Shown here in pieces: positions 16,118 to 25,353 of a DNA stretch of 64,000 bases. The stretch is from Scytolyngbya sp. HA4215-MV1 (lineage in GTDB: Bacteria; Cyanobacteriota; Cyanobacteriia; Leptolyngbyales; Leptolyngbyaceae). Position 1 is the stretch's first letter; every line of letters starts with the position of its first letter. A program made the translations under genes and the position numbers. Below the pieces are notes generated by a model, which was not told the origin of the DNA, did no database searches, and saw nothing but the letters and a program-made list of their open reading frames with translations. The DNA is taken from contig JAHHIA010000004.1 in NCBI GenBank assembly GCA_019359045.1, forward strand, positions 248,001-312,000, given 5' to 3'.

Positions 16118-17172
16118 ATGCCAACAAAAGTTTCGGTGAATTCGGGTCAAATTGTGATTAATGATGGTTCAATATTTTTAGTCACTGATGCCAATGGGTG
16201 GATTGATGATAGGGTCGCCCAAGGCTTTTTTGTTGCCGATACCCGATTGCTTTTGTGGAATATCAAACTCGCTCAACTATGGGCTTGCAGAACCAGGGTT
16301 GGAAGGATTCGGGCGATGCCATTATCTATCCTGATGGCACTCAAGTTGAACCGCCGATCGCGCTTTGTGAAGTGCAGGCTTATGTCTACAATGCTTGGAA
16401 GGATGCTGCCAAAATTTATCATATTTTGGGAGAGCCGGAACAGGCGAAAACCCTCCAACAAAAAGCAGACAACCTGTATCAACGCTTTAACGATCGCTTC
16501 TGGATGGAGGAGGAAGGCTTTTACTGTCTCGGTTTAGATAGTCAAAAACAGCAAATTCGTTCGATCACCTCCAATCCCGGACATTTGTTATGGTCAGGGA
16601 TTGTGCCCCCCGATCGAGCCGATCGTCTAGTGAGGCGACTGTTTCAACCCGATCTCTGGTGTGGTTGGGGCATTCGGACACTGTCCAGTAAAAATCCGGC
16701 TTACAACCCGATTAGTTATCAGTTGGGCAGTGTATGGCCCCACGATAACTCAGCGATCGCGATGGGCTTGAAACAATACGGCTATCACAACGAAGCCAAC
16801 CAGATTGCGGAGGGTATTTTTGCCGCTGCTAGCTACTTTGAAGCTGGACGAATGCCAGAGTTGTTTGGTGGCATTGAACGCCAGCCAGAGCGGTTTCCTG
16901 TCCCCTATCCCGATGCCAATGTGCCGCAAGCCTGGGCTGCCAGATCAATCTTTTTGCTGATCCGTGCCATGTTGGGGTTGGAAGCGAATGCATCAGCGCG
17001 ATCGCTCACCGTTCAACTTACTCTACCGGACTGGTTGCCCGATCTGGAACTCGTCAATTTAAGGGTTGGAGATGCAACGGTGACGCTGCGTTTCTGGCGG
17101 GTGGGAGAACAAACCCAATGGCAAGTTATCCATCTGGAGGGTGAGTTGAGGGTATCTACCCACGATCGATAG
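16118..17172 (+). pseudogene. Amylo-alpha-1,6-glucosidase (glycogen debranching) pseudogene, internal deletion
   Basis: The first frame (from 16118) gives IVINDGSIFLVTDANGWIDD and VAQGFFVADTRLL, the start of the N-terminal domain of GDE-type amylo-1,6-glucosidases. At about 16250 the sequence jumps, in another frame, to VEYQTRSTMGLQNQGWKDSGD and continues with the C-terminal half of the catalytic (alpha/alpha) barrel: LCEVQAYVYNAW, TSNPGHLLWSGI, GWGIRTLSS, YQLGSVWPHDN, and PYPDANVPQAWAA up to 17172. Some 350 codons in the middle are missing and the two ends are out of frame. The 3' part is an open frame of 305 codons starting GTG, but without the full catalytic centre. Confidence 0.82.
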
Positions 17173-17710
17173 CAAGATAGATGCAAGCTCCTGATAGCCC
17201 TAACTCATCATGACGACTTGAGGGAATTGAGTAAAATTTACTGGTTCGACCTTAGTTTGTGTTGATCTGGCATAGGGGCTTAGCATTCGGCTAAAAATCG
17301 ATGCGATCTTGCAAAGAATATTGCCCGAATGCTAAGCCCTTACAGGATTTCAGAGATCTAACATAAAATCCGTCAGAATCAGAAAATTCAATTGTCTAGA
17401 CGATTGATTATTCAATGAATAGGTAATTGATTGGTTGAGAGTGTGAGTGATGATCTATGATTCATGCCCCCATTTGTAAGGGCAGCCGTTGACTATGCGA
17501 TAGACGATCGTGCTGATAGGAAGTAAAATTTGACCTATGACGACAATTCCTATCTCGCCACAGCGTACTCCGTGCCGAAACCGCAATTCCAGGCAGGCAT
17601 TATTGATGCAGCCTCGTAAAATCAGGGTTCGCGGACATCGAATCCCCATTAGGCTGGCTCAGTTTCAGGGGTAGATGGTTTTGCAATTTTGCTGCCTCAG
17701 GTAAATGCTG
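17173..17710. other. Intergenic region with hairpin repeat and duplicated 5' leader
   Basis: No gene is seen. The GCATTCGG-family repeat fills 17241-17382, and 17674-17710 closely resembles the bases just upstream of the second cargo gene (19919-19955). Confidence 0.6.
17241..17382. repeat. Dispersed repeat, GCATTCGG family, 140-base copy
   Basis: It contains GGGGCTTAGCATTCGGC and GCCCGAATGCTAAGCCC as hairpin arms, separated by a loop with TTGCAAAGAATATT. Its reverse complement aligns along its whole length with 60553-60713, which has an extra block of about 19 bases. Confidence 0.75.
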
Positions 17711-19430
17711 ATGAATACCCGCTCTTACCTTCAGTCCAGTTCCAATCAGAATGCACCTCTGACTGCTCAGATTCAACAGCGCCCCTGGCACAACCCTCAA
17801 GATGAGGCAGTTCAAGCGGTGGAGTCCCCCAAAGGGGCAATTGCCGATTTTTCCCATGTGGATCTGTTTTCCCATGCGCCTGTGCGGGGTACGATTCAAG
17901 CCAAGCTGACGGTGGGTGAACCCAATGATGTGTATGAGCAGGAAGAGAATTGGGTTGCTGAGCCTGTTATGAGCATCGCTCCTCCAGCGACACCTCATCT
18001 CCAGCGACAAGAGGAGGGAGGATTGAAAATTAGCTCCCTGCTTCAGCGCCAAGCAAATAATGACCTGCAAAGGCAGTCTCTGGTAAGTACCCTTAGACCG
18101 TTCATCCAGCGGCAGACCGCAGAAGAGAATGCAGAAGCGCTTCAGATGAAGTGTGATGCCTGTGCTACGGGTGAAGAAACTTTGCAGCGACAAGGGATAG
18201 GGACTCCATCTGTGGGGCAGAGGCTGGAATCTCCGCTGAGCCAAACCCAGGGAATCGGCAGTTTCCGCCTACCCGATATCAAGGTGCCCTCAGCATCAAA
18301 AACGGTACCTAATCTGCAAAAACAAGATGATCCGCCTGTCCTCCCGGGTTTCTCGCAGGGAGAAGGAGATACCTGTGGTGCAGCCTCCTTAGTCACTGCA
18401 TTGATGATTTGGGATCAGGAAAACTACAATCCGACAGTTCCCAATTTAAGAGTTGTAACTGTCTGTAACCTGGTGCTGTCTTACATGTCTCAGTTTCGGC
18501 AGAAAACAATCCAAGCCTGGAAAAATCTGAAGGTCATTTCTGATCCAGAGGCATTTTTCAATCTACAAGTTGCAGCTTTAACCCAGTTGCGTGAAGATGC
18601 ACGCCAAACTGGAGCCAAACTCAATGAAGCTCAGTATTTACAAATTACTCGTAGCCTCTATTTTCTACATGTCAAAGGGAAAGGGGGACTTACATCGGAA
18701 CAAATTCACAATATCCGGCAGTTAATCGGTCTTACCAGTTCCAAATCTGAAACGCCTAAAACCTTTGATGACCTCTTTTCAAATTCGATTGTGCAGGGAT
18801 TAAAACCGGGACAAATTGCTCAAGTAACCTGGGCAACTCAAGGCGATAATGCAGGAGAACAGGGTAGGGAACATGCCTTTCTAATCGGACGCCTGAAAAA
18901 CGGTAAATACTTTCTCTCTGAATCAAGGCACCAATCCACCTACCAAATTGCAAGCCGACACTATTGAAGCTCTAAAGAGTATCACCAAATTTGGTGCCAA
19001 GATTTTTACAGGGGAACTATCTAATGGGCTCCAGGGAAGTTGGGCATCAGTAACGCTCCTAGAAGATCGAGTCTGGTGTAAAGCCTCTGCTATTGTTCCC
19101 TTTGGCACCTTCCTGGCAGAAGTGGATGAGGGTTTATTTACCGTTGGCGATAAGATTACATCCAGTTCCTTTGTAACTAGAGTTTATAGCTTATCTGAGG
19201 CTAAAACTGCAGATGTAGGTAGTAATGGGGCTTTGATTGTTGAGAGTCCTGTTGGTGTTTTTAATGTTTACCAAACTAGTTTGGTAAGTGATTCGAACTT
19301 GAAAGTGAACGACATTGACCGTGATGATTCAAAAGATGGATTTCTGGTTAAGAATAAAAGCTTTGAGCATACATGGTTAAGGCTTTGCAGTGAGAATGCC
19401 TGCAAAGTAGACCTTTTGCAGGTGTATTAA
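17711..19430 (+). pseudogene. eCIS-type cargo protein, frameshifted, with Cys/His hydrolase-like C-terminus
   Basis: Residues 1-100 (from ATG 17711) hold the leader found in cargo of extracellular contractile injection systems: GAIADFSHVDLFSHAPVRG at 42-60, AKLTVGEPND, YEQE, then LQRQ spacers and MKCDACATGEETLQRQ. There is no DUF4157 domain. The C-terminal domain has GDTCGAASLVTAL (Cys222) and GREHAFLIG (His388) and looks like a papain-fold hydrolase; this is inference. At CTCTCTG (18914-18920) the frame ends within 16 codons, but a +1 shift restores NQGTNPPTKLQADTIEAL and the rest to 19430. The defect may be a true frameshift, a sequencing error in the CT repeat, or programmed. The start is set by exact alignment with the paralogue downstream. 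Confidence 0.72.
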
Positions 19431-19955
19431 GTCATCTCTCGGTGCGATCGCCCCTCTCTCTTGTCGGCAGCCTCCCTTAAAATCAATCTTCTCTTGACCC
19501 AAATCCGGCACCTGGGAATGCACTATCTCGAAGGTCAAGCGATCGCTAAAGTAGAGAGGGGCGATCGCTTTGGCGGAGAGTACGATCGCCGATTTTGTAG
19601 GGTGGGCATTTTGATAAAGAATTGATACCACAACACAGGTATCGGCAATGCCCACCCTACTCCCCTGGCGCTTTCACGGTATTGGGCGCTGGTCTATCGT
19701 TGACTACAAGCAGCATCCCTACAAAGAGAGTTCGAGTAAACCACCACCACGTCCATCAGCGAAGGAATTAGCTAAACTTGGATAGTTTTGAAAATCCTAC
19801 TACCATAGAATTAGACCAAAGTTGGTGGGCGATCGTCTCAAGTTCTGAGAGAATAAATAGCATCATTTATCAGGTTCACTTGGTTTTGGTTCACAGAGTT
19901 GATTCAGGTTTGGTTACAGATAGTTGTGCAACCTTACTGCCTCAGGTAGACACCG
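19431..19955. other. Intergenic region with two long inverted repeats
   Basis: No gene is supported. GCGATCGCCCCTCTCTC (19444-19460) pairs with GAGAGGGGCGATCGC (19554-19568), and GTAGGGTGGGCATT (19597-19610) pairs with AATGCCCACCCTAC (19647-19660). The last 37 bases match the leader upstream of the first cargo gene. Confidence 0.6.
19597..19660. repeat. Inverted repeat with GGGTGGGCATT arms
   Basis: Perfect 14-base arms GTAGGGTGGGCATT and AATGCCCACCCTAC enclose 36 bases. The design matches the short mobile hairpins common in cyanobacterial intergenic DNA; it also could terminate transcription of the first cargo gene. Confidence 0.55.
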
Positions 19956-21575
19956 ATGGATATGCGCTCCCGCTTTCAGTGCAGCCCTAATCCGGCTGCT
20001 CATTTGTCCGCCAGGATCCAGCCACGACCCTGGAGTGAGCCTGAAGCTGAGAGATCGCCTGCGATTGAACAACCGCAAGGAGCCATTGCCGATTTTTCCC
20101 ATGTGGATTTGTTTTCCCATGCCCCGGTGCGGGGACCGATTCAAACCAAGCTGACGGTGGGTGAACCCAACGATCCGTATGAGCAGGAAGCCGATCGGGT
20201 TGCTGAGCAAATGATGAGCATGACTCCTCCAGCAGCCCCCAACCTCCAGCGCCAACCAGAAGCAGACGCATTAGAAGCGCAAGAACCGTCAACGCAACGG
20301 CAGGAAGAACCCGTTGAAGAACTTCAGACAAAAACAGAGATTACGGCGCTCCAACGTCAAGCAGTAGCAGACGAACTACAAGCCCGGTTCATCCAGCGAC
20401 AGGGAGATGAAATTGCCAGTGGGGATACTTCACCAGATTTGGAAGCTGCCATTAATAGTGCGCGGGGTAGTGGAGGGCCTTTGGAAGCTGGTCTGCAACG
20501 ATCGATGGGACAAGCAATGGGCGCAGATTTTAGTGGGGTGCGGGTGCATACCAATGCTCAAGCAGATCAGTTGAACCAGTCGATTCAGGCGAAGGCGTTT
20601 ACAACCGGGCAGGATGTGTTCTTTCGGCAGGGGTCGTATGAGCCGGGGAGTCGTGGGGGGCAGGAGTTGATTGCCCATGAGTTAACTCATGTGGCGCAAC
20701 AAAGCGGAAGAGAGGTGAGAAGAACCCCCATAGAGTCATTGATCCAGGCTGCCCCAGGACGGATTCACTCATCATCTCTAGCTCCTTATCTATACGATCC
20801 TGACAAGAATGAATCATTTGACCTTGGAGAAGGACAAATGATTCCACCTGTAGGCACATTTGTCGAGTACGAACTTAAAGGGACAGAAGCTTTCATAACA
20901 AAAGTGCATACTATCGCAACCACGGCTCAAATTATTACTGATGTTGCTAAGAGCATGGGAATTAAAGATCCCACCCTTCTCTCATTACTTCTAGATTTTG
21001 ATGCTGATCAGATAAAAAGTAGCGCTTCAATACGAGGTCAGTTAGCTAAATATCTAAAGGATTGGAAATCCTTTACAGCTTGTTACAGTACTGCTGACAG
21101 TCTGTTCAAGCTTTTGATGATTGGACCACCACTTGATCGCCCTCCAGCTACTATATCGGAGACGCTTAAGTCATTGCTATCTACCATGAAAGCATTCGCC
21201 AGTGATGGCGGCATATTTAAGATCCGCTGTGGTATCCATGGTTTTGTGATAATGATTAGAGGAGGCAAGGCAGAGTTGCTCCAAAGCTTTGCAGGTCCTT
21301 CTGGCGAGATGCTTGCATCCAGTATCACTGCAAATAAAACATTTAGCTATCCTGATATTGAGAAATGGCTCACTCAAATGGTTTCAGACGATCCAGAAGA
21401 ACGTGCCTCTTCTCAAACAATCCTTTTCGGAGGCACAGTAACGGATGATTGGCCCCCATCTGAATTTAATTGGTCTAGTGCACCCCTAAAACAACCAGAA
21501 GATATAGCTGATGCTGTCGCCAACAGAATCGAGGAAAACCTTAAGGCAAGCGGCGGTATCCTGAAGAGGCAATAG
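19956..21575 (+). CDS. DUF4157 eCIS-type cargo protein with novel C-terminal domain
   Basis: A 539-residue protein. The leader (GAIADFSHVDLFSHAPVRG at residues 42-60, TKLTVGEPNDPYEQEADRVA) is in the same register as in the upstream paralogue. LQRQ spacers lead into DUF4157 at about 172-250: MGADFSGVRVHTN, AFTTGQDVFF, then the metalloprotease-like HELTHVAQQ (241-249). DUF4157 marks proteins loaded into extracellular contractile injection systems. The C-terminal 290 residues match no family I know; FTACYSTADSL (Cys376), GIHGFVIMI (His428) and LLQSFAG (Gln443) would fit a papain-like toxin, which is inference. No injection-system genes are nearby. The start is an ATG after CTCAGGTA. Confidence 0.82.
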   Translation: MDMRSRFQCSPNPAAHLSARIQPRPWSEPEAERSPAIEQPQGAIADFSHVDLFSHAPVRGPIQTKLTVGEPNDPYEQEADRVAEQMMSMTPPAAPNLQRQPEADALEAQEPSTQRQEEPVEELQTKTEITALQRQAVADELQARFIQRQGDEIASGDTSPDLEAAINSARGSGGPLEAGLQRSMGQAMGADFSGVRVHTNAQADQLNQSIQAKAFTTGQDVFFRQGSYEPGSRGGQELIAHELTHVAQQSGREVRRTPIESLIQAAPGRIHSSSLAPYLYDPDKNESFDLGEGQMIPPVGTFVEYELKGTEAFITKVHTIATTAQIITDVAKSMGIKDPTLLSLLLDFDADQIKSSASIRGQLAKYLKDWKSFTACYSTADSLFKLLMIGPPLDRPPATISETLKSLLSTMKAFASDGGIFKIRCGIHGFVIMIRGGKAELLQSFAGPSGEMLASSITANKTFSYPDIEKWLTQMVSDDPEERASSQTILFGGTVTDDWPPSEFNWSSAPLKQPEDIADAVANRIEENLKASGGILKRQ

Positions 21576-21769
21576 CGAGATCGCTTCTCTCTAAGGACAA
21601 ATCAGTCTGAGTGTTTTTCTATCGCACAAAGTGTTTTTATTGGTGGTATTAAATCGTTTCCCTGATCGAGCCATCGCTTTTACTGGTAGATTAAAAGCAA
21701 GGCAAACGCAAGCATCATCATCAAATTCAATATTTGTAGAACGGATCACTGTTTAGCGGGAGTGTTTTC

Positions 21770-22591
21770 TTGACGACCTTGCTGCATCCGACGGCGACCA
21801 TTCACCCCAAAGCAGAACTGCATCCTACTGTAAAGGTAGAAGCTCATGCTGTCATTGGGGCAAACGTGAAAATTGGGCCCGAAACGATTATTGGACCGAA
21901 TGTTGTCTTAGATGGCTGGACGGAGATTGGAGCACATAATCATATCTTTCCGGGAGCAGTGATCGGCGTAGAACCGCAAGACTCGATCCCTAACGACTCG
22001 CATGGTTTGGTGAAGATTGGCGACCATAATCAAATTCGAGAATACGTCACGATTAGTCGAGCAAGACAAGCTGGGGAAGCCACGCTGATTGGCGATCACA
22101 ATATGCTGATGACTTATACGCATGTTGCTCCTAGTTGCGTAATTGAAGATCGGGTCGTGATTGCCAATATGGTCATTTTAGGTGAACACGTCCATGTGGA
22201 GTCGCGGGCGTTTATCAGTGGCATTGGTGAGGTTTTTCCCTTTGTGCGTGTGGGACGCTTGGTCATGGTGGCGTTTATACATCAGATTACTCATGACGTG
22301 CCGCCTTATATGTTAGTTGAAGGGCAGCCAGCACAGGTGCGATCGCTTAACCGTGTAGGGCTAAAGCGGGCAGGGTTAGCAGCTGCAAACGAGGGAAAGG
22401 TTCTTCAAAGTTTGCGAACTGCGTTTAAGCTACTGTATCGGTCAGGTTTTTCGATCGAGCAGTCGCTGGAACAAATCGATTTATTGCCAGAAAACGAGCA
22501 CTTGATGCACTTACGGGAGTTTTTACATCATTCGCAATCGCAGGGACGATGCGGACTGATTTCCGGCAAAGAATCAACCCTGGATAACTAA
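21770..22591 (+). CDS. LpxA-like acyltransferase (left-handed beta-helix), catalytic His absent
   Basis: A 273-residue hexapeptide-repeat protein with the LpxA layout: HPTATIHPKAELHPTVKVEAHAVIG coils, VIGVEPQDSIP, the C-terminal RVGLKRAGL and the helical end LRTAFKLLYRSG. LpxA adds the first acyl chain to UDP-GlcNAc in lipid A synthesis. The catalytic motif HxxH is here HVAP (His118, Pro121): the position of E. coli His125 is Pro, and His144 is Phe156. So this is probably a divergent paralogue with altered or no acyltransferase activity. The start is a TTG preceded by GGGAG; no other lpx gene adjoins it. Confidence 0.78.
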   Translation: MTTLLHPTATIHPKAELHPTVKVEAHAVIGANVKIGPETIIGPNVVLDGWTEIGAHNHIFPGAVIGVEPQDSIPNDSHGLVKIGDHNQIREYVTISRARQAGEATLIGDHNMLMTYTHVAPSCVIEDRVVIANMVILGEHVHVESRAFISGIGEVFPFVRVGRLVMVAFIHQITHDVPPYMLVEGQPAQVRSLNRVGLKRAGLAAANEGKVLQSLRTAFKLLYRSGFSIEQSLEQIDLLPENEHLMHLREFLHHSQSQGRCGLISGKESTLDN

Positions 22592-22665
22592 CGTAAACGG
22601 TATAGTGCGATCGTCCCTCTGCCGTGGGATGTTTTAGCGACAACACCAGTAGCTGGATACAATCG

Positions 22666-23640
22666 CTATAAATTAATGCAGCCCGCATCCGCCCAAAATG
22701 CTTCAGAAATTGCCTGACATTGTCCTGCCGCAGTATTTTGTAGCCATAGGGTAAAAGCACCTGCCCCCAACCCCTGCTGCGGAAACATGCGGTAGCAAGG
22801 GATATCGGTCAGGTGCGATCGAAAAGCCGCCAGATGTGGCACCACCACCGCGCGAAACTGGGGAAACCGTTGTAAAAACCAACTTGCCACCTGTTCGTTT
22901 TCTTCTGGGGAATAGGTACAGGTGGTATAAGCTAGATAACCCTGCGGTGCCACCAATTGCGCTGCATTTGCCAGAATCCGTTTTTGGCGCTTGGCATTAC
23001 CGTTAATCGTGACGGGATGAAAGCAACCCGGGGCTTTGCCACCTTTTGCCAGCAGCGATTGTCCCGTACAAGGTGCATCCACCAGCACCAGGGGCATGGT
23101 TTGGGGAATGGTCGCTGCCAAGCTTTGTGCCTCTTGTCGCAGCACGATCGCCGGACTCACCCGACAGCGTTTCAGATTGGCAAGTAGTTGAGCCGTACGC
23201 TTGCCAATCACTTCATTACTGAGCAACAGTTTGGGACGTAATGCCACCCAAGCAAAGATGCTTTTGCCGCCGGGTGAAGCACATAGATCGACCACGCGAT
23301 CGACCACGGGAACCGCTGTCCGATCGTCCGATGCAGCTAACATCAATATTGGGGAAATTGCAAAAACCGAAGAAAAATCTAAACAATAAAAAGCGCCCTT
23401 TTCATGCAATGGATGTTGACCAGGCTTTTGTCCAGGTAGGAGGCGATCTACAAATGTCGGTTGCCATGGCACCGGTAATTCCAGCGTAAATGGTAAAGTA
23501 TCAGGTTTGTCGTTGCACCAGAGAATGCAGGGCGCAAAAGGATGGGGATGCAGCAAATAATGAATAAACGCATTGCGATCGTCTGCATCTGCAAACAAAC
23601 GCTGACTCAGTTTCAACAACAAATTGGATGGCTTTTCCAT
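22666..23640 (-). CDS. RsmB/NOP family RNA (cytosine-5)-methyltransferase
   Basis: A 324-residue SAM-dependent methyltransferase. It has the cofactor motif VDLCASPGGKSIF, the motif IV DAPCTGQSLLAKGG with the product-release Cys, and the motif VI YTTCTYSPEENEQ with the nucleophilic Cys. The spacing matches the NOL1/NOP2/Sun family, which makes 5-methylcytosine in rRNA or tRNA. The N-terminal PUA/NusB-like domains of RsmB are absent, so the target RNA is not clear. A short conserved protein lies a few bases upstream on the same strand. Confidence 0.86.
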   Translation of the reverse strand: MEKPSNLLLKLSQRLFADADDRNAFIHYLLHPHPFAPCILWCNDKPDTLPFTLELPVPWQPTFVDRLLPGQKPGQHPLHEKGAFYCLDFSSVFAISPILMLAASDDRTAVPVVDRVVDLCASPGGKSIFAWVALRPKLLLSNEVIGKRTAQLLANLKRCRVSPAIVLRQEAQSLAATIPQTMPLVLVDAPCTGQSLLAKGGKAPGCFHPVTINGNAKRQKRILANAAQLVAPQGYLAYTTCTYSPEENEQVASWFLQRFPQFRAVVVPHLAAFRSHLTDIPCYRMFPQQGLGAGAFTLWLQNTAAGQCQAISEAFWADAGCINL

Positions 23641-23646
23641 GTAGGC

Positions 23647-24000
23647 TTAAACTGCCTTACTGGAATGAATACGCTCCGCCCAAAAAGCACTCTCTGGCAG
23701 CGTCAAAATGATGCGATTGTAGGACTCATTTCGTAACTCCAAAGTCAAGTAATTTTTGTCGTCATTGACATACCAAAAATCTTTACCTTGCCTTGTGTAA
23801 TAGGTGCCTGCTTTAATGACACCGGGTAAAAAGGTGCCGGGAGCACGAATTTCTGCCCAGTTGCTTTGGGGTTCTTCAGTGGTGGCGCGAATGATGTGCG
23901 TCAGCGGAATGACGAATTGTTGAGTCAGCGTAAATGCCCAGAGTTGTTCATACCATTCCAGGGAGATCGTAAGGTGGGTAGGGGTTAGGGCAAGGTTCAT
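23647..24000 (-). CDS. Conserved hypothetical protein, PH-like
   Basis: A protein of 117 residues with the pattern LTISLEWYEQLWAFTLTQQFVIPLTHI, RAPGTFLPGVIKAGTYYT, GKDFWYVNDDKNYLTLELRNESYNRIILTL. The strand-rich layout with an initial Trp-rich segment is like the bacterial pleckstrin-homology-like proteins seen in many genomes without known function. The ATG at 24000 is chosen because homology seems to start there; the frame is open to a TTG at 24051. It ends six bases before the methyltransferase start, suggesting an operon. Confidence 0.65.
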   Translation of the reverse strand: MNLALTPTHLTISLEWYEQLWAFTLTQQFVIPLTHIIRATTEEPQSNWAEIRAPGTFLPGVIKAGTYYTRQGKDFWYVNDDKNYLTLELRNESYNRIILTLPESAFWAERIHSSKAV

Positions 24001-24208
24001 AGGACAAGCCTTGATTAGGAGACAATGAAAGTGTTGAAGGTTGAGACTCAATTGATCCCTGAGAAAACAATTCTATTTTAAATTGTGGATTTGAGATTGT
24101 GGAACCCTTCACCGATCAGCTTTTCAGACTATCTTCTATCCTGGGTGTTGTATGAGTTGGTTTTTACTGATCTCAAGCAGGCTTCTATCCAAAATTCAAA
24201 ATTCCAAA

Positions 24209-25255
24209 TCATTCGGTAGAGATGGTTTCTGGAACTCGCTGAAATGATTGGCAGGCTTTGATCAGGAGCGCTGCACTGGCAGTGCTAGAAAGATTGGCGA
24301 TATCGATCTCATAAATCGGTACTTTGCGTTTTTGCAGATCGTAGTGATAGCTTTTGTCGTAATAGTCCAAGACAATTTCGATCGCGGCAGCCAAGTTGTC
24401 TTGTTGAATCAACTCAATCGCGGCTTGCGTCCGTTCTCCACCTAAGCGCTTGCGTAACCGTTCCGTTGCGGTGATGAGTTCGGCACGATCGGCAGCGCCA
24501 TATCCATCTAACAACAAAGCAATGCGTTCTTGCCGAGATCGATTCACTTGCAACACTGGAGCCACCATCATCTGCCAAAACAACTCATCGGGAATACGAC
24601 AGGCGCCCACCATCCGACTTTCGGCTTCTACCCAAATTAGGCGATCGCATCCGAATGTAGACCATTGCATTGCCAAGCGATTCTCAAAGTGTTCGGTCGT
24701 GGGCTGGGGCGGTAAACCCAGATTGCCATAACTACTGCCGCGATGGTTTGCCAGCGCTTCCAGATCTAAAATCGGTTCCCCTTTCGCTGCTAGAGAGTGC
24801 AGAATATCCGTTTTGCCGGTACCTGTCATTCCACCTAACGTGAGAATCGGCTTGGTGCAAGCCAACGTCGTACGCACCCATTGGCGAAATCCTTTGTAGC
24901 CCTGCGCCAGAACAGAGACTTGAAACCCAGCCGTTTCCATCAGCCACGCCATACTGCCGCTCCGCATTCCTCCTCGCCAGCAGTGAATCCGTAGTCTACG
25001 ATCGGGCGCCAATTGCTTTGCCTGAATCACAAATTGAGCCAGTTTCGGTCCTACGATCGTCAACCCCAACTCAACTGCCGCATCCCGCCCCTGATGCTTA
25101 TAGCAAGTTCCCACTTCCGCCCGTTCCTCATTGCTAAACAAAGGAAAACTCATCGCGCCGGGAATATGCCCCTGTTGAAATTCAGCCGGACTCCGCACAT
25201 CCAGGATGACCCCAGAGGCAGTGAGAAAGTCGGTGGTTGTGAGGACGTTGGGCAC
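24209..25255 (-). CDS. mnmH: tRNA 2-selenouridine synthase MnmH
   Basis: A 348-residue protein: an N-terminal rhodanese domain (VILDVRSPAEFQQGHIPGAMSFP, with the active-site Cys92 in IHCWRGGMRSGS) joined to a P-loop domain (GGMTGTGKTD at 141-150). This two-domain order is specific to MnmH (SelU/YbbB), which replaces sulfur by selenium in 2-thiouridine at tRNA position 34, through a geranylated intermediate. The start is GTG at 25255, after a G-rich low-complexity tract and without a clear ribosome site. The next gene upstream, trhO, also modifies U34. Confidence 0.9.
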   Translation of the reverse strand: MPNVLTTTDFLTASGVILDVRSPAEFQQGHIPGAMSFPLFSNEERAEVGTCYKHQGRDAAVELGLTIVGPKLAQFVIQAKQLAPDRRLRIHCWRGGMRSGSMAWLMETAGFQVSVLAQGYKGFRQWVRTTLACTKPILTLGGMTGTGKTDILHSLAAKGEPILDLEALANHRGSSYGNLGLPPQPTTEHFENRLAMQWSTFGCDRLIWVEAESRMVGACRIPDELFWQMMVAPVLQVNRSRQERIALLLDGYGAADRAELITATERLRKRLGGERTQAAIELIQQDNLAAAIEIVLDYYDKSYHYDLQKRKVPIYEIDIANLSSTASAALLIKACQSFQRVPETISTE

Positions 25256-25353
25256 GGGGGGATGGGGGGATGGGGAAGAGAGTGGATGGGGGAGAGTGGA
25301 TGGTGAAGGGAGTGAAAATCAAAATTTCTTCACTTCTTGACTCCACTACTGCT

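Noticed and set aside
19661-19790. Possible transposase remnant between the two cargo genes
   Set aside because: A short frame (DYKQHPYKESSSKPPP) can be read, but it does not match any transposase that I can recall and has no inverted ends.
23201-23490. Open frames opposite the RsmB-like methyltransferase
   Set aside because: They are shadows of the real gene; the methyltransferase motifs lie in the minus-strand frame.
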